A stretch of DNA of 64,000 nucleotides from Aquabacter sp965279295 (GTDB lineage Bacteria; Pseudomonadota; Alphaproteobacteria; Rhizobiales; Xanthobacteraceae): NCBI GenBank assembly GCA_965279295.1, contig CBDIHQ010000014.1; one strand, 5' to 3'. A program made the position numbers and the translations under genes. Positions 42,942 through 52,352 of this stretch are shown in pieces. The first letter of the stretch is position 1. Every line of letters begins with the position of its first letter. The notes below the pieces were generated by a model. It saw nothing but the letters and a program-made list of their open reading frames with translations, made no database searches and had not been told where the DNA came from.

Positions 42942-43160
42942 GTGGACGGGCCTTTCGGGGCGCTCTGAGAGCGTGGGAGTGGTAACGGGAGGTGTGGCCC
43001 GGCGCGCCCCCGCTCCTAGCCGATGACACCGATCCCAGCGTCGCCGCTATAGCACTCGCACACGCGAAGAAGAAGCACCTGAACCGAATTGCAGCGCGGC
43101 AATGCGCCCCCGTCGCGCTTCGGTCTCGACACGGCGCGCTTCGCGATGCAAGAGAACCCC

Positions 43161-44024
43161 ATGTCCGGTTCTGGAACAGACAGCACGAAACCCTGGGCCG
43201 AAGGCGGCCCGCTGGTGATTCTGGTGGAGCCGCAGCTCGGCGAGAACATCGGCTCCGCCGCGCGCGCCATGGGCAATTTCGGCCTTTCGCGCCTGCGCAT
43301 CGTCAACCCCCGCCAGGGCTGGCCGGACGAGCGCGCCCGCGTGTTCAGTGCCGGGGCCGACCGAATCCTCGAAGGCGTCGTGATCTATCCGGATTTGCGC
43401 GCCGCGCTCGCGGGCGTGAATTTCGCCTTCGCCGCCACCGCGCGCGAGCGCGGCATGGCAAAGGCCGTGGTGGGCGCGGACGAAGCCGCCGCCGCGTGCC
43501 TGAGCCGGCAGGCGCAAGGGCAAGACGTGGCGCTGGTGTTCGGGCGCGAGCGCACCGGCCTCTATACCGAGGAGGTGTCTTTGTGCGACGCCATCCTGAC
43601 GCTTCCCGTGAACCCGGCCTTCGCCTCGCTGAACCTGGGCATGTGCGTGGCGGTGGCCGCTTATGAATGGTTCAAGGCGGCAACCGGTGGCGCGCTGCCG
43701 TTCGCGGCGCCGGACAAGTTTCCGGTGGCGGAAAAGCAGGAATTGTTCGCCTTCTTCGACCATCTGGAGCGGGAACTGGAGCAAGCCTCCTTCTTCCGCT
43801 CGCCGGAGAAGCAGCCCTCCACCACCCGCAACATCCGCAACATATTTCACCGCATCGCCCTGACCCGGCAGGACCTTGCGACGCTCCACGGCATGGTGAC
43901 GGCCCTGGTGGAGGGCCGCTCCGGCCGCGAAGCCCGCAAACTTGCCCACAACACCGAAGCCGCCGCCAAGCGCGCGAAACCCGTTGCCGCCAAAGGGCCG
44001 GAGGGCGCCGGCGAGGGTGACTGA
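43161..44024 (+). CDS. trmJ: tRNA 2'-O-methyltransferase, TrmJ family (SPOUT)
   Basis: The 287-residue protein has the SPOUT-class features of TrmJ: VILVEPQLGENIGSAARAMGNFGLSRLRI (family part GENIGSAARAMGNFGL), FGRERTGLYTEE and the knot end SLNLGMCVAVAAYEWF. The C-terminal helical part ends in a Lys/Ala tail. ATG 43161 has a moderate AAGAG site; an ATG 15 bases earlier lacks one. TrmJ methylates the ribose of position 32 in several tRNAs. It lies just before the initiator tRNA. Confidence 0.9.
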   Translation: MSGSGTDSTKPWAEGGPLVILVEPQLGENIGSAARAMGNFGLSRLRIVNPRQGWPDERARVFSAGADRILEGVVIYPDLRAALAGVNFAFAATARERGMAKAVVGADEAAAACLSRQAQGQDVALVFGRERTGLYTEEVSLCDAILTLPVNPAFASLNLGMCVAVAAYEWFKAATGGALPFAAPDKFPVAEKQELFAFFDHLERELEQASFFRSPEKQPSTTRNIRNIFHRIALTRQDLATLHGMVTALVEGRSGREARKLAHNTEAAAKRAKPVAAKGPEGAGEGD

Positions 44025-44042
44025 AGCCTGCGTCGTCCACAG

Positions 44043-44074
44043 GGAGCGATAATAAGCGCTAAATTTATCGCTCC
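44043..44074. repeat. Inverted repeat after trmJ
   Basis: GGAGCGATAA and TTATCGCTCC pair perfectly over ten bases around a 12-base loop that itself contains AGCGCT. It begins 18 bases after the trmJ stop and precedes the tRNA. No strong T-tract follows, so it may be a weak terminator, an RNA-stability stem or a protein site. Confidence 0.5.
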
Positions 44075-44153
44075 AGGGGTTTCAATTAGCGGGCCGGGTT
44101 GGTACATACCCCTCGCTGACCAGCCGCTTCGCCGGCTCACTTGTCAGCTCTGA

Positions 44154-44230
<77 letters not shown>

Positions 44231-44247
44231 AATTTACCGGTAAAATA

Positions 44248-44279
44248 AGAGAGCCAGGCGAAAGCCTGGCTCTCTTTTT
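44248..44279 (+). terminator. Rho-independent terminator after tRNA-fMet
   Basis: Arms AGAGAGCCAGGC and GCCTGGCTCTCT pair perfectly over 12 bases with a GAAA tetraloop, followed directly by TTTTT. It lies 17 bases after the tRNA CCA. It is among the strongest terminators in the window. Confidence 0.95.
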
Positions 44280-44406
44280 CCGTTCTAGGGGCCTAACTAG
44301 CCCCTAGCTCAAGAATTGCCCCGGACATGGAAGGTTCGTCACGCCGAGGCGGGCTGCCGTTTGGGATCGGAAGGGGCACGCGCTTCCGATCCCTGGTGGA
44401 TATTCG

Positions 44407-44546
44407 ATGGCGAGAGCAAGCCGGCGCAGCGTTCGAGCTGGAACTTCCGGCGCGGCGACGGCGGCGGGCTGGTGCTCGATCGTCGACGTCACCGATCCGC
44501 GCAACCAGAGAGTGGTGGTGCAGACCGACCTGCCGGGGGCCGACAC
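44407..44546 (+). pseudogene. Possible fragment of an LVIVD-repeat-like protein
   Basis: A short open piece reads GWCSIVDVTDPRNQRVVVQ then TDLPGADTNPP, which resembles the V-D-V-(S/T)-D-P-R-N-P-x-V repeat of LVIVD beta-propeller proteins. The piece has no partner segments before or after and runs into the end of the LysR gene on the other strand. The rest of 44280-44545 has nothing recognisable. It may be chance in a GC-rich frame. Confidence 0.25.
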
Positions 44547-45457
44547 TAATCCACCGGCGCCGGGCCGAGTGACTTCTTCTTCTGTGCTGCCGCGAGCATC
44601 TCGACGAAGGCCGTGACCTTGGGCGGGCGGAATCGTGCGGTGGGATAGACCGTATAGATGCCACCGGACGGCAATTTCCACGCGGGTAGCGCATGGATCA
44701 GTCGCCCGTTTGCGAGATATTCCGCCACCAGAAAGTCCGGCAGGATGGAAAGCCCGCCGCCGGCCTTGACCGCCGCGAGCACGCCGGGCGTCGCGTCAAT
44801 GGCAATGGTCGCCTGCATGCGTGCGGTCTGCCGGTCGAGGTCACCGCGCGCGAACAACCAGAGCAGCGGTTCGCGCAACGCAAGATTGGCAATGAAGGGC
44901 AAGGTCCCCAGATCTTCCGGCTCGCGCAGCGATGCGATCCGATCGGCGAAGAGGGGGCTCGCGACCAGCAACTGGTCAAAGGCGCCGATCTTGCGCGCCT
45001 GAAGACTGGAATCCACCAGCCAGCCGACACGGATCGCCAGATCGATGCGGCCGGAGACGAGATCGACCGTGTCGTCGCTCAGCGTCAGTTCCACCCGGCA
45101 GGCGGGAAAGCGGGCGGTGAAGGCGGACGCGACAGGGGCGACAAGGACCGTGCCGTAGTCGTTCGGTGCGGTGATGCGCAACGTTCCCGTTGGCGCCGCC
45201 GCGGCCTGCGCCAGTTCATCGAACGCATCTTCCGCGTCGCGCAGGATCATGACGCACCGCGCGTGAAACAGGCGACCGGCCTCGGTGGGCCGGACCTGCC
45301 GCGTGGTGCGTACCAGCAGGCTGGTTCCCAGATCCCTTTCCAATTGCGCGACCTGCTTGCTCACCACCGCCTTGGTGATGCCGAGCCGCTCGGCCGCGCG
45401 GGTGAATGAGCCGGTATCGACCACGGCAGTGAAATAGGCCAGCCGGTTGAGGTTCAT
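44546..45457 (-). CDS. LysR-family transcriptional regulator
   Basis: The 303-residue regulator has the LysR helix-turn-helix in residues 1-60 (MNLNRLAYFTAVVDTGSFTRAAERLG, key part GSFTRAAERLGITKAVVSKQ) and a periplasmic-binding-like effector domain (GTLRITAPNDYGTVLVAP, RIDLAIRVGWLVDSSL). It is divergent from the DsbA-like gene and most likely controls that gene and the MBL/NTF2 genes after it. Confidence 0.95.
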   Translation of the reverse strand: MNLNRLAYFTAVVDTGSFTRAAERLGITKAVVSKQVAQLERDLGTSLLVRTTRQVRPTEAGRLFHARCVMILRDAEDAFDELAQAAAAPTGTLRITAPNDYGTVLVAPVASAFTARFPACRVELTLSDDTVDLVSGRIDLAIRVGWLVDSSLQARKIGAFDQLLVASPLFADRIASLREPEDLGTLPFIANLALREPLLWLFARGDLDRQTARMQATIAIDATPGVLAAVKAGGGLSILPDFLVAEYLANGRLIHALPAWKLPSGGIYTVYPTARFRPPKVTAFVEMLAAAQKKKSLGPAPVD

Positions 45458-45573
45458 GGGTCACAAGCTTTGGAGGTGTGGTTGATTGTTCGTTTTTAAC
45501 ATACGGAGTGTCAGTTTTGTTTGTCTTTTATGGTCAGTTCTCCCGTGCCATTTTCTTGGCCCAGGAGACGGCC

Positions 45574-46209
45574 ATGACCAACATCACCTATCTGTTCGAT
45601 CCGCTTTGCGGCTGGTGCTACGGGGCATCCGCGACTCTCGAAAGTCTAATGCGCAAGCCGGATATCGATGTTGAGCTGGCGCCGACCGGCCTGTTCGCCG
45701 GGACCGGCGCCCGCCCGATGGATGCGGGCTTCGCGGATTATGCGTGGAGCAATGACCAGCGCATCGCCCGCCTGACCGGCCAGCCGTTCAGCGACGCCTA
45801 CCGTCACGAGGTTCTGGCAGACCACACACGGCTGTTCGATTCCGGCCCGGCGACGCTGGCGATCATAGCTGTTGCCGTGACCGCCCCGGAGCGGGCGTTC
45901 GCTGCGCTCAAGGCGATCCAGCACGCCCGCTATGTGGATGGTCACGATATCACCGACATGGACGTCCTCGTGCAGGTGCTGCGCACCCTGGACATGCCGG
46001 AGATCGCCGACCGCCTCGAAACGCCCGACGAGGCGTTGATGGCCGCCTATCGTTCGCGCATCGAGACCGCACGCGGTGAGATGCGCCGGTTCGGTGCCGA
46101 GGGTGTTCCGGCCCTCATTGTCGGTGCGGGAGACCGCCGCCGGCTTCTGAGGGCCAGCGCCTTGTTCGGCAGCATGGACATGCTGGTCGCTGAACTTAAG
46201 GCGGCCTGA
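45574..46209 (+). CDS. DsbA-family thioredoxin-fold protein (cytosolic)
   Basis: The 211-residue protein starts MTNITYLFDPLCGWCYG with the CGWC pair (Cys12 and Cys15) after the first strand, has a large helical insert, and ends with the cis-Pro loop GAEGVPALIVG. It has no signal peptide, so it acts in the cytosol, like FrnE or 2-hydroxychromene-2-carboxylate isomerase-like members. AGGAGA precedes ATG 45574. Disulfide or glutathione chemistry is likely. It begins the LysR-linked group. Confidence 0.87.
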   Translation: MTNITYLFDPLCGWCYGASATLESLMRKPDIDVELAPTGLFAGTGARPMDAGFADYAWSNDQRIARLTGQPFSDAYRHEVLADHTRLFDSGPATLAIIAVAVTAPERAFAALKAIQHARYVDGHDITDMDVLVQVLRTLDMPEIADRLETPDEALMAAYRSRIETARGEMRRFGAEGVPALIVGAGDRRRLLRASALFGSMDMLVAELKAA

Positions 46210-46277
46210 GCCAGCGCCATTGGCGGGGCGATCGTTTGCCTGCCTTCACATTCAACCAACCTCACCAGGAGACACCC

Positions 46278-47174
46278 ATGCTCACCCGGAGAACCCTCAT
46301 GAAAACCACCCTCGCCGCCGGCGCCGCCGCCGTCTTTGCTCCCACCGGGCTAGGCTACGCCGCCGGCGGACTTTCCTGGAAGCACTTCCCCGCCGGGGAA
46401 AAGGGCTTCTATCGCGCCCCGGTGCTCGTAACCGGCGCCTCGGAAGCGCTGCTGATCGACGGCGGCTTCACCTTCCCCGACGGCCGGGCCGTGGCAGAGG
46501 CGATCAAGGCGAGCGGCAAGACGCTCACCACCATCTATGTCAGCCAGTCCGATCCCGATTATTACTTCAGCCTCAAGCCGATCAAGGACGCCTTCCCCAA
46601 TACGAAGGTGATCGCCGCCTCCGAGACGGTCGCCGCCATCAAGACGAGTGTGGAGAAGAAGCTCGCGGTGTGGGGCCCGCAGCTCAAGGAGAACGGCCCG
46701 CAGACGCTGGCCGACATCATCATCCCCGAGGTGTTCGATGGGCCCACGCTCACCGTCGACGGCGAAACCGTCGAGATCGTGCCGGCCGAAGGGCTGGCCA
46801 ACCGCCGCTCTCTCTTCGTGCCGTCGCTGAACGCCGTGTTCGGCGGGGTCATGATCTTCTCCGGCGTGTATGTCTGGACTGCGGACACCCCGACCAAGGA
46901 ACAGCGTGCCGCCTGGATCGCCACTCTCGACAAGATCGCGGCCCGCAAGCCGGCCATCGTGGTGCCCGGCCACATGGTGCCGACTGCCGCCACCGATCTC
47001 TCCAGCGTCGCGTATACCAAGGCTTATCTCCTCGCCTTCGAGGAAGAACTGGCCAGGGCCAAAGACTCGGCCGCACTCAAGGCCGCGATGATCGCCCGCT
47101 TCCCCGGCCTCGGCATGGGCGTCGCGCTCGATATCGGCGCGAAGGTCGCCACCGGCGAGATGAAGTGGGGCTGA
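46278..47174 (+). CDS. Exported MBL-fold protein lacking the usual zinc histidines
   Basis: The 298-residue protein has a signal region with twin Arg (MLTRRTLMKTTLAAGAAAVF) and an Ala-rich core, so export is likely, maybe by Tat. The MBL fold is seen in EALLIDGGFTFPDG and IVVPGHMVPT. The H-x-H-x-D-H zinc motif is replaced: the matching segment is YVSQSDPDYYFSLK, with Gln90, Asp92, Asp94 and Tyr95 in the places of His, His, Asp and His. AGGAGA precedes ATG 46278. It is either catalytically changed or a binding protein. It lies 68 bp after the DsbA-like gene. Confidence 0.83.
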   Translation: MLTRRTLMKTTLAAGAAAVFAPTGLGYAAGGLSWKHFPAGEKGFYRAPVLVTGASEALLIDGGFTFPDGRAVAEAIKASGKTLTTIYVSQSDPDYYFSLKPIKDAFPNTKVIAASETVAAIKTSVEKKLAVWGPQLKENGPQTLADIIIPEVFDGPTLTVDGETVEIVPAEGLANRRSLFVPSLNAVFGGVMIFSGVYVWTADTPTKEQRAAWIATLDKIAARKPAIVVPGHMVPTAATDLSSVAYTKAYLLAFEEELARAKDSAALKAAMIARFPGLGMGVALDIGAKVATGEMKWG

Positions 47175-47175
47175 G

Positions 47176-47574
47176 ATGGGTACAAATCTCGATCTGATCC
47201 GCGCCACCTATGAGGGGACGTCGGAGGAAAACGGCAAGAATCTGTTGGCTGCTCTGGCGTCGGATGCCACCTGGACCGAGGCAGAAGGGTTCCCGTATGC
47301 GGGAACCTATGTCGGGCCGGACGCGATTATCGCCGGCGTGTTCCGCCGTCTCGGCACCGAATGGACCGGCTATCGCGCCGAGGTCCACACCTTCCTGGAA
47401 GACGGCGACCGTGTCGCCGCCTTCGGCGTCTATTCCGGCACCTACAACGCGACAGGCAAGTCCATGCGTGCCGCCTTCGCGCATCTCTATGAGGTGAAGG
47501 GCGGCAAGATCGCCAGCATGACGCAATATGTCGATAGTGCAGTGGTCCGAGAGGCACTTACGCCGTCGGCGTGA
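47176..47574 (+). CDS. SnoaL/NTF2-like protein
   Basis: The 132-residue protein has the cone fold pattern of the SnoaL-like family: MGTNLDLIRATYEGTSEENG, DATWTEAEGFPYAGTYVG, and AAFAHLYEVKGGKIASMTQYVDS. It starts one base after the MBL stop, so the two are co-translated. Members are isomerases, dehydratases or binding proteins; activity is not known. Confidence 0.85.
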   Translation: MGTNLDLIRATYEGTSEENGKNLLAALASDATWTEAEGFPYAGTYVGPDAIIAGVFRRLGTEWTGYRAEVHTFLEDGDRVAAFGVYSGTYNATGKSMRAAFAHLYEVKGGKIASMTQYVDSAVVREALTPSA

Positions 47575-47660
47575 CCAACGGATCCACATAACGCCGACCG
47601 AGCCGCGCTGAGTCAGGCGGTGGGCGTGACTTCCGACGACCGTCCTGAAATGATGGCGCC

Positions 47661-48404
47661 ATGTGGCCGTTCTCTCGTGATCCCGCGCCCCGTCTCGTTG
47701 TGGACCGCATCATCAGCCTGGGCGCATTGTGCGAGGTGGCGTTCCAGGCGCGGCGGTTCGCCCGGGCGGAGCGTGCCTACCCGTTCGACTGGTGGATCAC
47801 GCCGATGGCCGGCGTCGGCAAGGCGCTGGAGGCCGGCACCGATGCTGTGTTCGCGCCCGAGCATCTGGTGAAAGTGCCGGACTATGGCGGCGATCGCGCG
47901 CTGTATTCCCGCCTGTCCGGAACGGTGCATCTGCACGAATATCCCAAAGCAGAGGATTTTCTGCTTCTCGGCGAAGACGCCATAGCCGCAACATTGCAGT
48001 CCAAATACGCCTTTCTGCATCGCCGGATGCTGGACGATTGCCAGGCGGGGACCATTTTGTTCGTGCGTCAGCGGATGGCGGAGCATGATCCCAAGGGCGA
48101 GGCGCTGGAGACTGCTGTCGAACAGCTTTTGGGGCAGCTTTCTGCTCTTGGGCCGGATGTGCATTTGCTGCTGCTCGACTATTCCGAGGTGCAGCCGCAC
48201 CCGCGCCTGATCCAGGCGAGGGTGCCCCGTCTGAACGATGTTAATGATCTTGGCTCCCGCAAGGGATGGGATTTGATGTTCCGTAGTGCGGGGATCGCTT
48301 GTCGCAACCAAGGTCAGCGGTTCGCCTACGAAGATTTGAAGATGTCCTTCGGGCCCAAGCGGTGGAGTTTCAACCCATTTCGTCGCGGTGGAGCCACCCG
48401 GTAG
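47661..48404 (+). CDS. DUF1796 putative cysteine peptidase
   Basis: The 247-residue protein has the DUF1796 motif SLGALCEVAFQARR (Cys24) followed by YPFDWWITP, the putative papain-like active-site region, then a segment YAFLHRRMLDD and GTILFVRQR. The catalytic role is a prediction of the family and has not been shown here. It stands alone between the NTF2 gene and an alpha/beta hydrolase gene. Confidence 0.8.
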   Translation: MWPFSRDPAPRLVVDRIISLGALCEVAFQARRFARAERAYPFDWWITPMAGVGKALEAGTDAVFAPEHLVKVPDYGGDRALYSRLSGTVHLHEYPKAEDFLLLGEDAIAATLQSKYAFLHRRMLDDCQAGTILFVRQRMAEHDPKGEALETAVEQLLGQLSALGPDVHLLLLDYSEVQPHPRLIQARVPRLNDVNDLGSRKGWDLMFRSAGIACRNQGQRFAYEDLKMSFGPKRWSFNPFRRGGATR

Positions 48405-48498
48405 TTCAAATCTAAGCGCACCTAACCGGTTCACGGCGGCATCGTCTTGCGAAGTGAGCCCGGCTGGTCTCTAAGATCAGGAGACGGAGGCGTTCGGC

Positions 48499-49947
48499 GT
48501 GCGTATTTGGAAATTTTTCAAGCGGTTGGTCATCATCGGTGTGGTGGTGGTGCTTTTGGCGTTGGCTGGGCGGACGGTGGATGTGCTGCGCGGGCCGCCG
48601 CTTGAGCTTTGGCACACCTATGTTCCGCACGAGCTGACCATTGCGGAAATCGACACGTCCGACTGGGCCGGCTACATCGCCGCCGAGGGCCGTGTGTTCG
48701 CCGATGTGAAGGCCAACGTCACCGACAAGCTCTCCGCGAACGCCAAGATCTACCCGAGCCGCTATGTCGCCAACAGCCCGATCTACCCGCCACGTCTATC
48801 GCAAGATTGGAATCGCTCGTTCGAGATCGCGCCGCAGGGTCCGGTGAAGGGCGCGGTGGTGCTGATCCATGGCCTCACCGACTCGCCATACAGCCTGCGC
48901 CACTTCGCTGAGCTTTATGCCGCGAAGGGGTTCGCAGCGATCGGCATCCGGATGCCGGCCCATGGCACCGTGCCCGGTGCGCTCACCGATGTGACGTGGC
49001 AGGACTGGATGGCGGCGACCCGGCTGGCGGTCCGCGAGGCGCGGGCCCGTGCCGGGGCGGGGGCGCCGATCCATATCGTCGGCTATTCCAACGGCGCCGC
49101 GCTGGCGCTGATGTATACGCTCGATGCGCTGGACGATCCGACCCTCGACCGGCCGCAGCGGTTGGTGCTGGTCTCGCCCATGGTGGGCATCACCGGCGCC
49201 GCGCGGTTCGCCGGGCTCGCCGCGATCCCGGCGGTCATCCCGGCATTCGCCCAGGCGAAATGGCTCGGCATCGTGCCGGAGTTCAATCCGTTCAAGTACA
49301 ATTCCTTCCCGGTGAACGCGGCGCGCCAGTCCTATCTGCTGACGCAGGTGCTCCAGGCGAACATCCGCCGCCATTCCACCACCATGAACAACATGCCGCC
49401 CGTGCTGACCTTCCAGTCGGTCCTGGACCACACGGTGAGCGCACCGGATATCGTCACCCATCTGCACGCCCAGCTTCCCGCCGGCCGCAGCGAGCTTGTG
49501 CTGTTCGACGTCAATCGCAACGCGACCCTGGCGCCGCTGCTCGACAAAGCGTCCGACACCGCGCTGGAAAATCTGTTGCCGCCGATGCCACGGCCGTTCC
49601 GCACCACCATCATCGCCAATCGCTCGCCGGGCGAGGCGGCGGTGGAGGCGCGGATCAATCAGGCCGGGCAGAGCATCGTCACGACGCAGCCTCTCGACCT
49701 CACCTATCCCCGGAGCGTCTATTCGCTGTCCCATATCGCCGTGCCGTTTTCCCTGTCGGACGGGCTCTATGGTCTCCAGCCGGACCCGGCGGATAATTTC
49801 GGCATCAATCTTGGCAACATCGTCGCCCATGGCGAGCGCGATTCGCTTCAGGTCACGGTCGACGTGCTCACGCGCATCTCGTCCAACCCGTTCTTTCCCT
49901 ACATGATGGACCGGGTGGCCGAGGGCATTCCCACGTCCGCGCCCTGA
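48499..49947 (+). CDS. Membrane-anchored alpha/beta hydrolase
   Basis: The 482-residue protein starts at GTG with a basic lead and one hydrophobic segment (LVIIGVVVVLLALAG), so it is anchored in or exported across the inner membrane. The hydrolase core has VVLIHGLTDSPYSLRH, the HGTVPG loop and the elbow GYSNGA with Ser198. The long C-terminal part is rich in Pro and loops. It looks like a serine aminopeptidase/lipase-type (Hydrolase_4) enzyme; the substrate is unknown. Three bases separate it from the convergent permease gene. Confidence 0.83.
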   Translation: MRIWKFFKRLVIIGVVVVLLALAGRTVDVLRGPPLELWHTYVPHELTIAEIDTSDWAGYIAAEGRVFADVKANVTDKLSANAKIYPSRYVANSPIYPPRLSQDWNRSFEIAPQGPVKGAVVLIHGLTDSPYSLRHFAELYAAKGFAAIGIRMPAHGTVPGALTDVTWQDWMAATRLAVREARARAGAGAPIHIVGYSNGAALALMYTLDALDDPTLDRPQRLVLVSPMVGITGAARFAGLAAIPAVIPAFAQAKWLGIVPEFNPFKYNSFPVNAARQSYLLTQVLQANIRRHSTTMNNMPPVLTFQSVLDHTVSAPDIVTHLHAQLPAGRSELVLFDVNRNATLAPLLDKASDTALENLLPPMPRPFRTTIIANRSPGEAAVEARINQAGQSIVTTQPLDLTYPRSVYSLSHIAVPFSLSDGLYGLQPDPADNFGINLGNIVAHGERDSLQVTVDVLTRISSNPFFPYMMDRVAEGIPTSAP

Positions 49948-49950
49948 GCC

Positions 49951-51003
49951 TCAGCGATACTCCGCCGGCCGTGTCGCCGCCGGCTTGGCCTCCTGGCCGG
50001 AGAGCAGGTCGGAGACCCAGCTTGCGGAACTCGAATGGGCGCAGATGGTGACGGCGGCGATCAGGATCGGCACGCCGATGAAGGCGCCGGGCAGGCCCCA
50101 CAGGAAGCTCCAGAGGAAGATCGAGAACAGCACCATGTAGGGCGAAACGGACAGTGCCTTTCCGGCGATGCGCGGCTCAAGATAGCTGCCGGACAGGAAC
50201 TGGATCACGTTCAGGCACACGAACACCAGCAGCGCCAGTTCCCACGAGCCCGACTGCGCCAGCGCGAAGGTGGTCGGCAGCATGGTCGCGACGAACGGGC
50301 CGATGAAGGGGATGTAGTTCAGCGCGAAGGCGATGGCGCCCCAGGCGGTCGCCAGTTCCAGCCCTGCCGCGAGCGTGAAACCCCACACCACGACGCCGGT
50401 GGCGATGCTCATGAGGGTGCGCACCAGCATGTATTTCTGGAGCTTGGCCGCAACGTCCGCGCCGGAGACCAGCAGGAAGGCGCCGAAATCCCGGCGCCGC
50501 AGGTTGGCGACCTGGCTGCGCAGCGCGTCCATTTCCAGCAGGCCGAGCAGCACGAAGACCAGGGTGACGATCAGGAAGGAGGCGAGGCTGTTCAGGCGGC
50601 TCGACAGCCCCTGCGCCAGCCGCAGCATCCAGCGCACGTCGAAATGCTCGGCGAGCAGGCCCGCCATGACGAAGCCATGGCCTTCGAGCCATTCGGTGAT
50701 CTCCAGATAGACGCTCTGGAGCCGCGCCATGTTGGAGAACACCCACTGGCCCACATGCCCCAGTCCCCAGACCACCAGGGAGAGCACCGAGCCGACCACC
50801 AGCAGCGTGATCACCAGGGTCGCGAGCACGGCGAGGATTTTCGGCAACCGGGCCTGGAGCGCCTTCTGAAGCGGCCAGACGACGGCCATGATGAACAGCG
50901 AGAAGGCGACCGGCACCAGCAGCGTTTCGGCCAGCGAGAGCGCGGCGCAGATGGCGATGGCGGCAATGATGCCCACCAGAATTCCGGTTCCACGCCCGCC
51001 CAT
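49951..51003 (-). CDS. AI-2E family transporter
   Basis: The 350-residue membrane protein has the PerM/AI-2E exporter pattern: two N-terminal hydrophobic segments, a soluble stretch, and a C-terminal set of five or so (VVWGFTLAAGLELATAWG, ALNYIPFIGPFVATMLP, GSYLEPRIAGKALSVSPYMVL). The NYIPFIGP segment and LEPRI are family marks. ATG 51003 is preferred over a TTG upstream. Family members include AI-2 exporters and Na+/H+ antiporters; the function here is open. Confidence 0.88.
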   Translation of the reverse strand: MGGRGTGILVGIIAAIAICAALSLAETLLVPVAFSLFIMAVVWPLQKALQARLPKILAVLATLVITLLVVGSVLSLVVWGLGHVGQWVFSNMARLQSVYLEITEWLEGHGFVMAGLLAEHFDVRWMLRLAQGLSSRLNSLASFLIVTLVFVLLGLLEMDALRSQVANLRRRDFGAFLLVSGADVAAKLQKYMLVRTLMSIATGVVVWGFTLAAGLELATAWGAIAFALNYIPFIGPFVATMLPTTFALAQSGSWELALLVFVCLNVIQFLSGSYLEPRIAGKALSVSPYMVLFSIFLWSFLWGLPGAFIGVPILIAAVTICAHSSSASWVSDLLSGQEAKPAATRPAEYR

Positions 51004-51179
51004 CGACCTATGTCTCCCCAATCTCTATCCCGGCGGGAGGAGGCAGGGCGCCGCGCGCGATGTCAATGCGCGCGGCGTGGCCCGATGCTTCGCCCCAACC
51101 TGGGCTTTACCTTGATTCGCCCCGTAGTTCAGTTTCCCGGCAAGATGGTTTAAGACTGCCGCCTCTTGGGAGGGGTGAC

Positions 51180-52325
51180 GTGGCGTTGCAGGGGATAGGC
51201 TTTTTCGCGCGGTTCGGCGCAGTGATCGCGGTGGGGCTGCTCGCGGCCTGCGGACGGCCGGACAATCTGTTGCTTCCAGTCGCGGAGCCGCCGGTCGGAA
51301 CCGACAAGGTCGACATGCTGGTCGCCACCACCCGCGCGCCCTCCGACAATCCCGGTACGGTGTTTACTGGCGAGCGGGGGGAGGGGCTTTCCCTCGCGAA
51401 CGTGGTGGTGTCGATCCCGCCGAACCGCCAGATCGGCACCATTCAATGGCCGCAGCAGGGGCCGGGCGATCCCGCGCGCGAATTCGCCGTCACCTCGCTC
51501 TCGGCGGTGCCCCGCGACGGTGTGCCGAAATGGCTCGCCTCCACCGGCAAGCGGCGCGTGCTGATCTTCGTGCATGGCTTCAACACCCGGTTCGACGGGG
51601 CGGTGTTCTTCTTCGCGCAGTTCGCCCACGACGTGAGCGCGAACCTCGCGCCGGTGCTGTTCTCGTGGCCCTCGCGCGGCAGCGTGTTCGATTACGTCTA
51701 CGATCGGGAAAGCACCAATTTCTCGCGCTCAGACCTCGCCTATGTTCTGCGCGCCGCCGCTGCGAGCCCGAAGGTGGACGAGGTGGTGGTCATGGCCCAT
51801 TCCATGGGCGCCTGGGTGACGATGGAGGCCCTGCGCCAGATCGCGCTCCAGGACGGAAAGATTCCCTCCAAGATCTCCAACCTGATCCTGGCATCGCCGG
51901 ACCTGGACGTGGACGTGTTCCGCCGGCAGGTGGTGGAGATGGGCAAGCAGCGTCCGGACATCACCATCTTCGTCTCGCGCAACGACACCGCTTTGAGCGT
52001 GTCCAGCTTCATCGCCGGCGGCGTGACCCGTGTGGGCGCGGTCGACCTCAGCCAGGAGCCGTATCGCACGCAACTGGAATCGGCGCGCGGCATCACCGTG
52101 CTGGATCTCACCGCGCTCCAGGCCGGCGATCCGCTCAATCACGGCAAGTTCGCCAACACGCCGGCGGCGGTGCAATTGCTCGGCAATCGCCTCGTGGCGG
52201 GGCAGAGCATTTCGGAAGGCGGGGGCAAGGCCGATGGCGCCGCCGCGGTTCAGGCGGTGGGCACGGCCGTCGGCACGGTGGTGGCGGCGCCGATCCTGGT
52301 CTTCACCGGCGGCATGCGGAACTGA
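51180..52325 (+). CDS. DUF900 alpha/beta hydrolase lipoprotein
   Basis: The 381-residue protein starts at a GTG with GGGAGGGG upstream. The first 25 residues are a lipoprotein signal peptide ending in the lipobox LLAAC (Cys after AVIAVGLLAA). The body has the DUF900 features VLIFVHGFNTRFDGAVF, LFSWPSRGSVFDYVYDRES and the elbow MAHSMGA. A longer frame upstream would hide the signal peptide. It is probably a membrane-linked esterase. Divergent from the AI-2E gene. Confidence 0.87.
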   Translation: MALQGIGFFARFGAVIAVGLLAACGRPDNLLLPVAEPPVGTDKVDMLVATTRAPSDNPGTVFTGERGEGLSLANVVVSIPPNRQIGTIQWPQQGPGDPAREFAVTSLSAVPRDGVPKWLASTGKRRVLIFVHGFNTRFDGAVFFFAQFAHDVSANLAPVLFSWPSRGSVFDYVYDRESTNFSRSDLAYVLRAAAASPKVDEVVVMAHSMGAWVTMEALRQIALQDGKIPSKISNLILASPDLDVDVFRRQVVEMGKQRPDITIFVSRNDTALSVSSFIAGGVTRVGAVDLSQEPYRTQLESARGITVLDLTALQAGDPLNHGKFANTPAAVQLLGNRLVAGQSISEGGGKADGAAAVQAVGTAVGTVVAAPILVFTGGMRN

Positions 52326-52352
52326 TCCGCACCCGCCGGCCGGGCACCGCCC

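Noticed and set aside
44293..44694. Minus-strand frames after the tRNA terminator
   Set aside because: They overlap the end of the LysR gene out of frame and contain no family motif.
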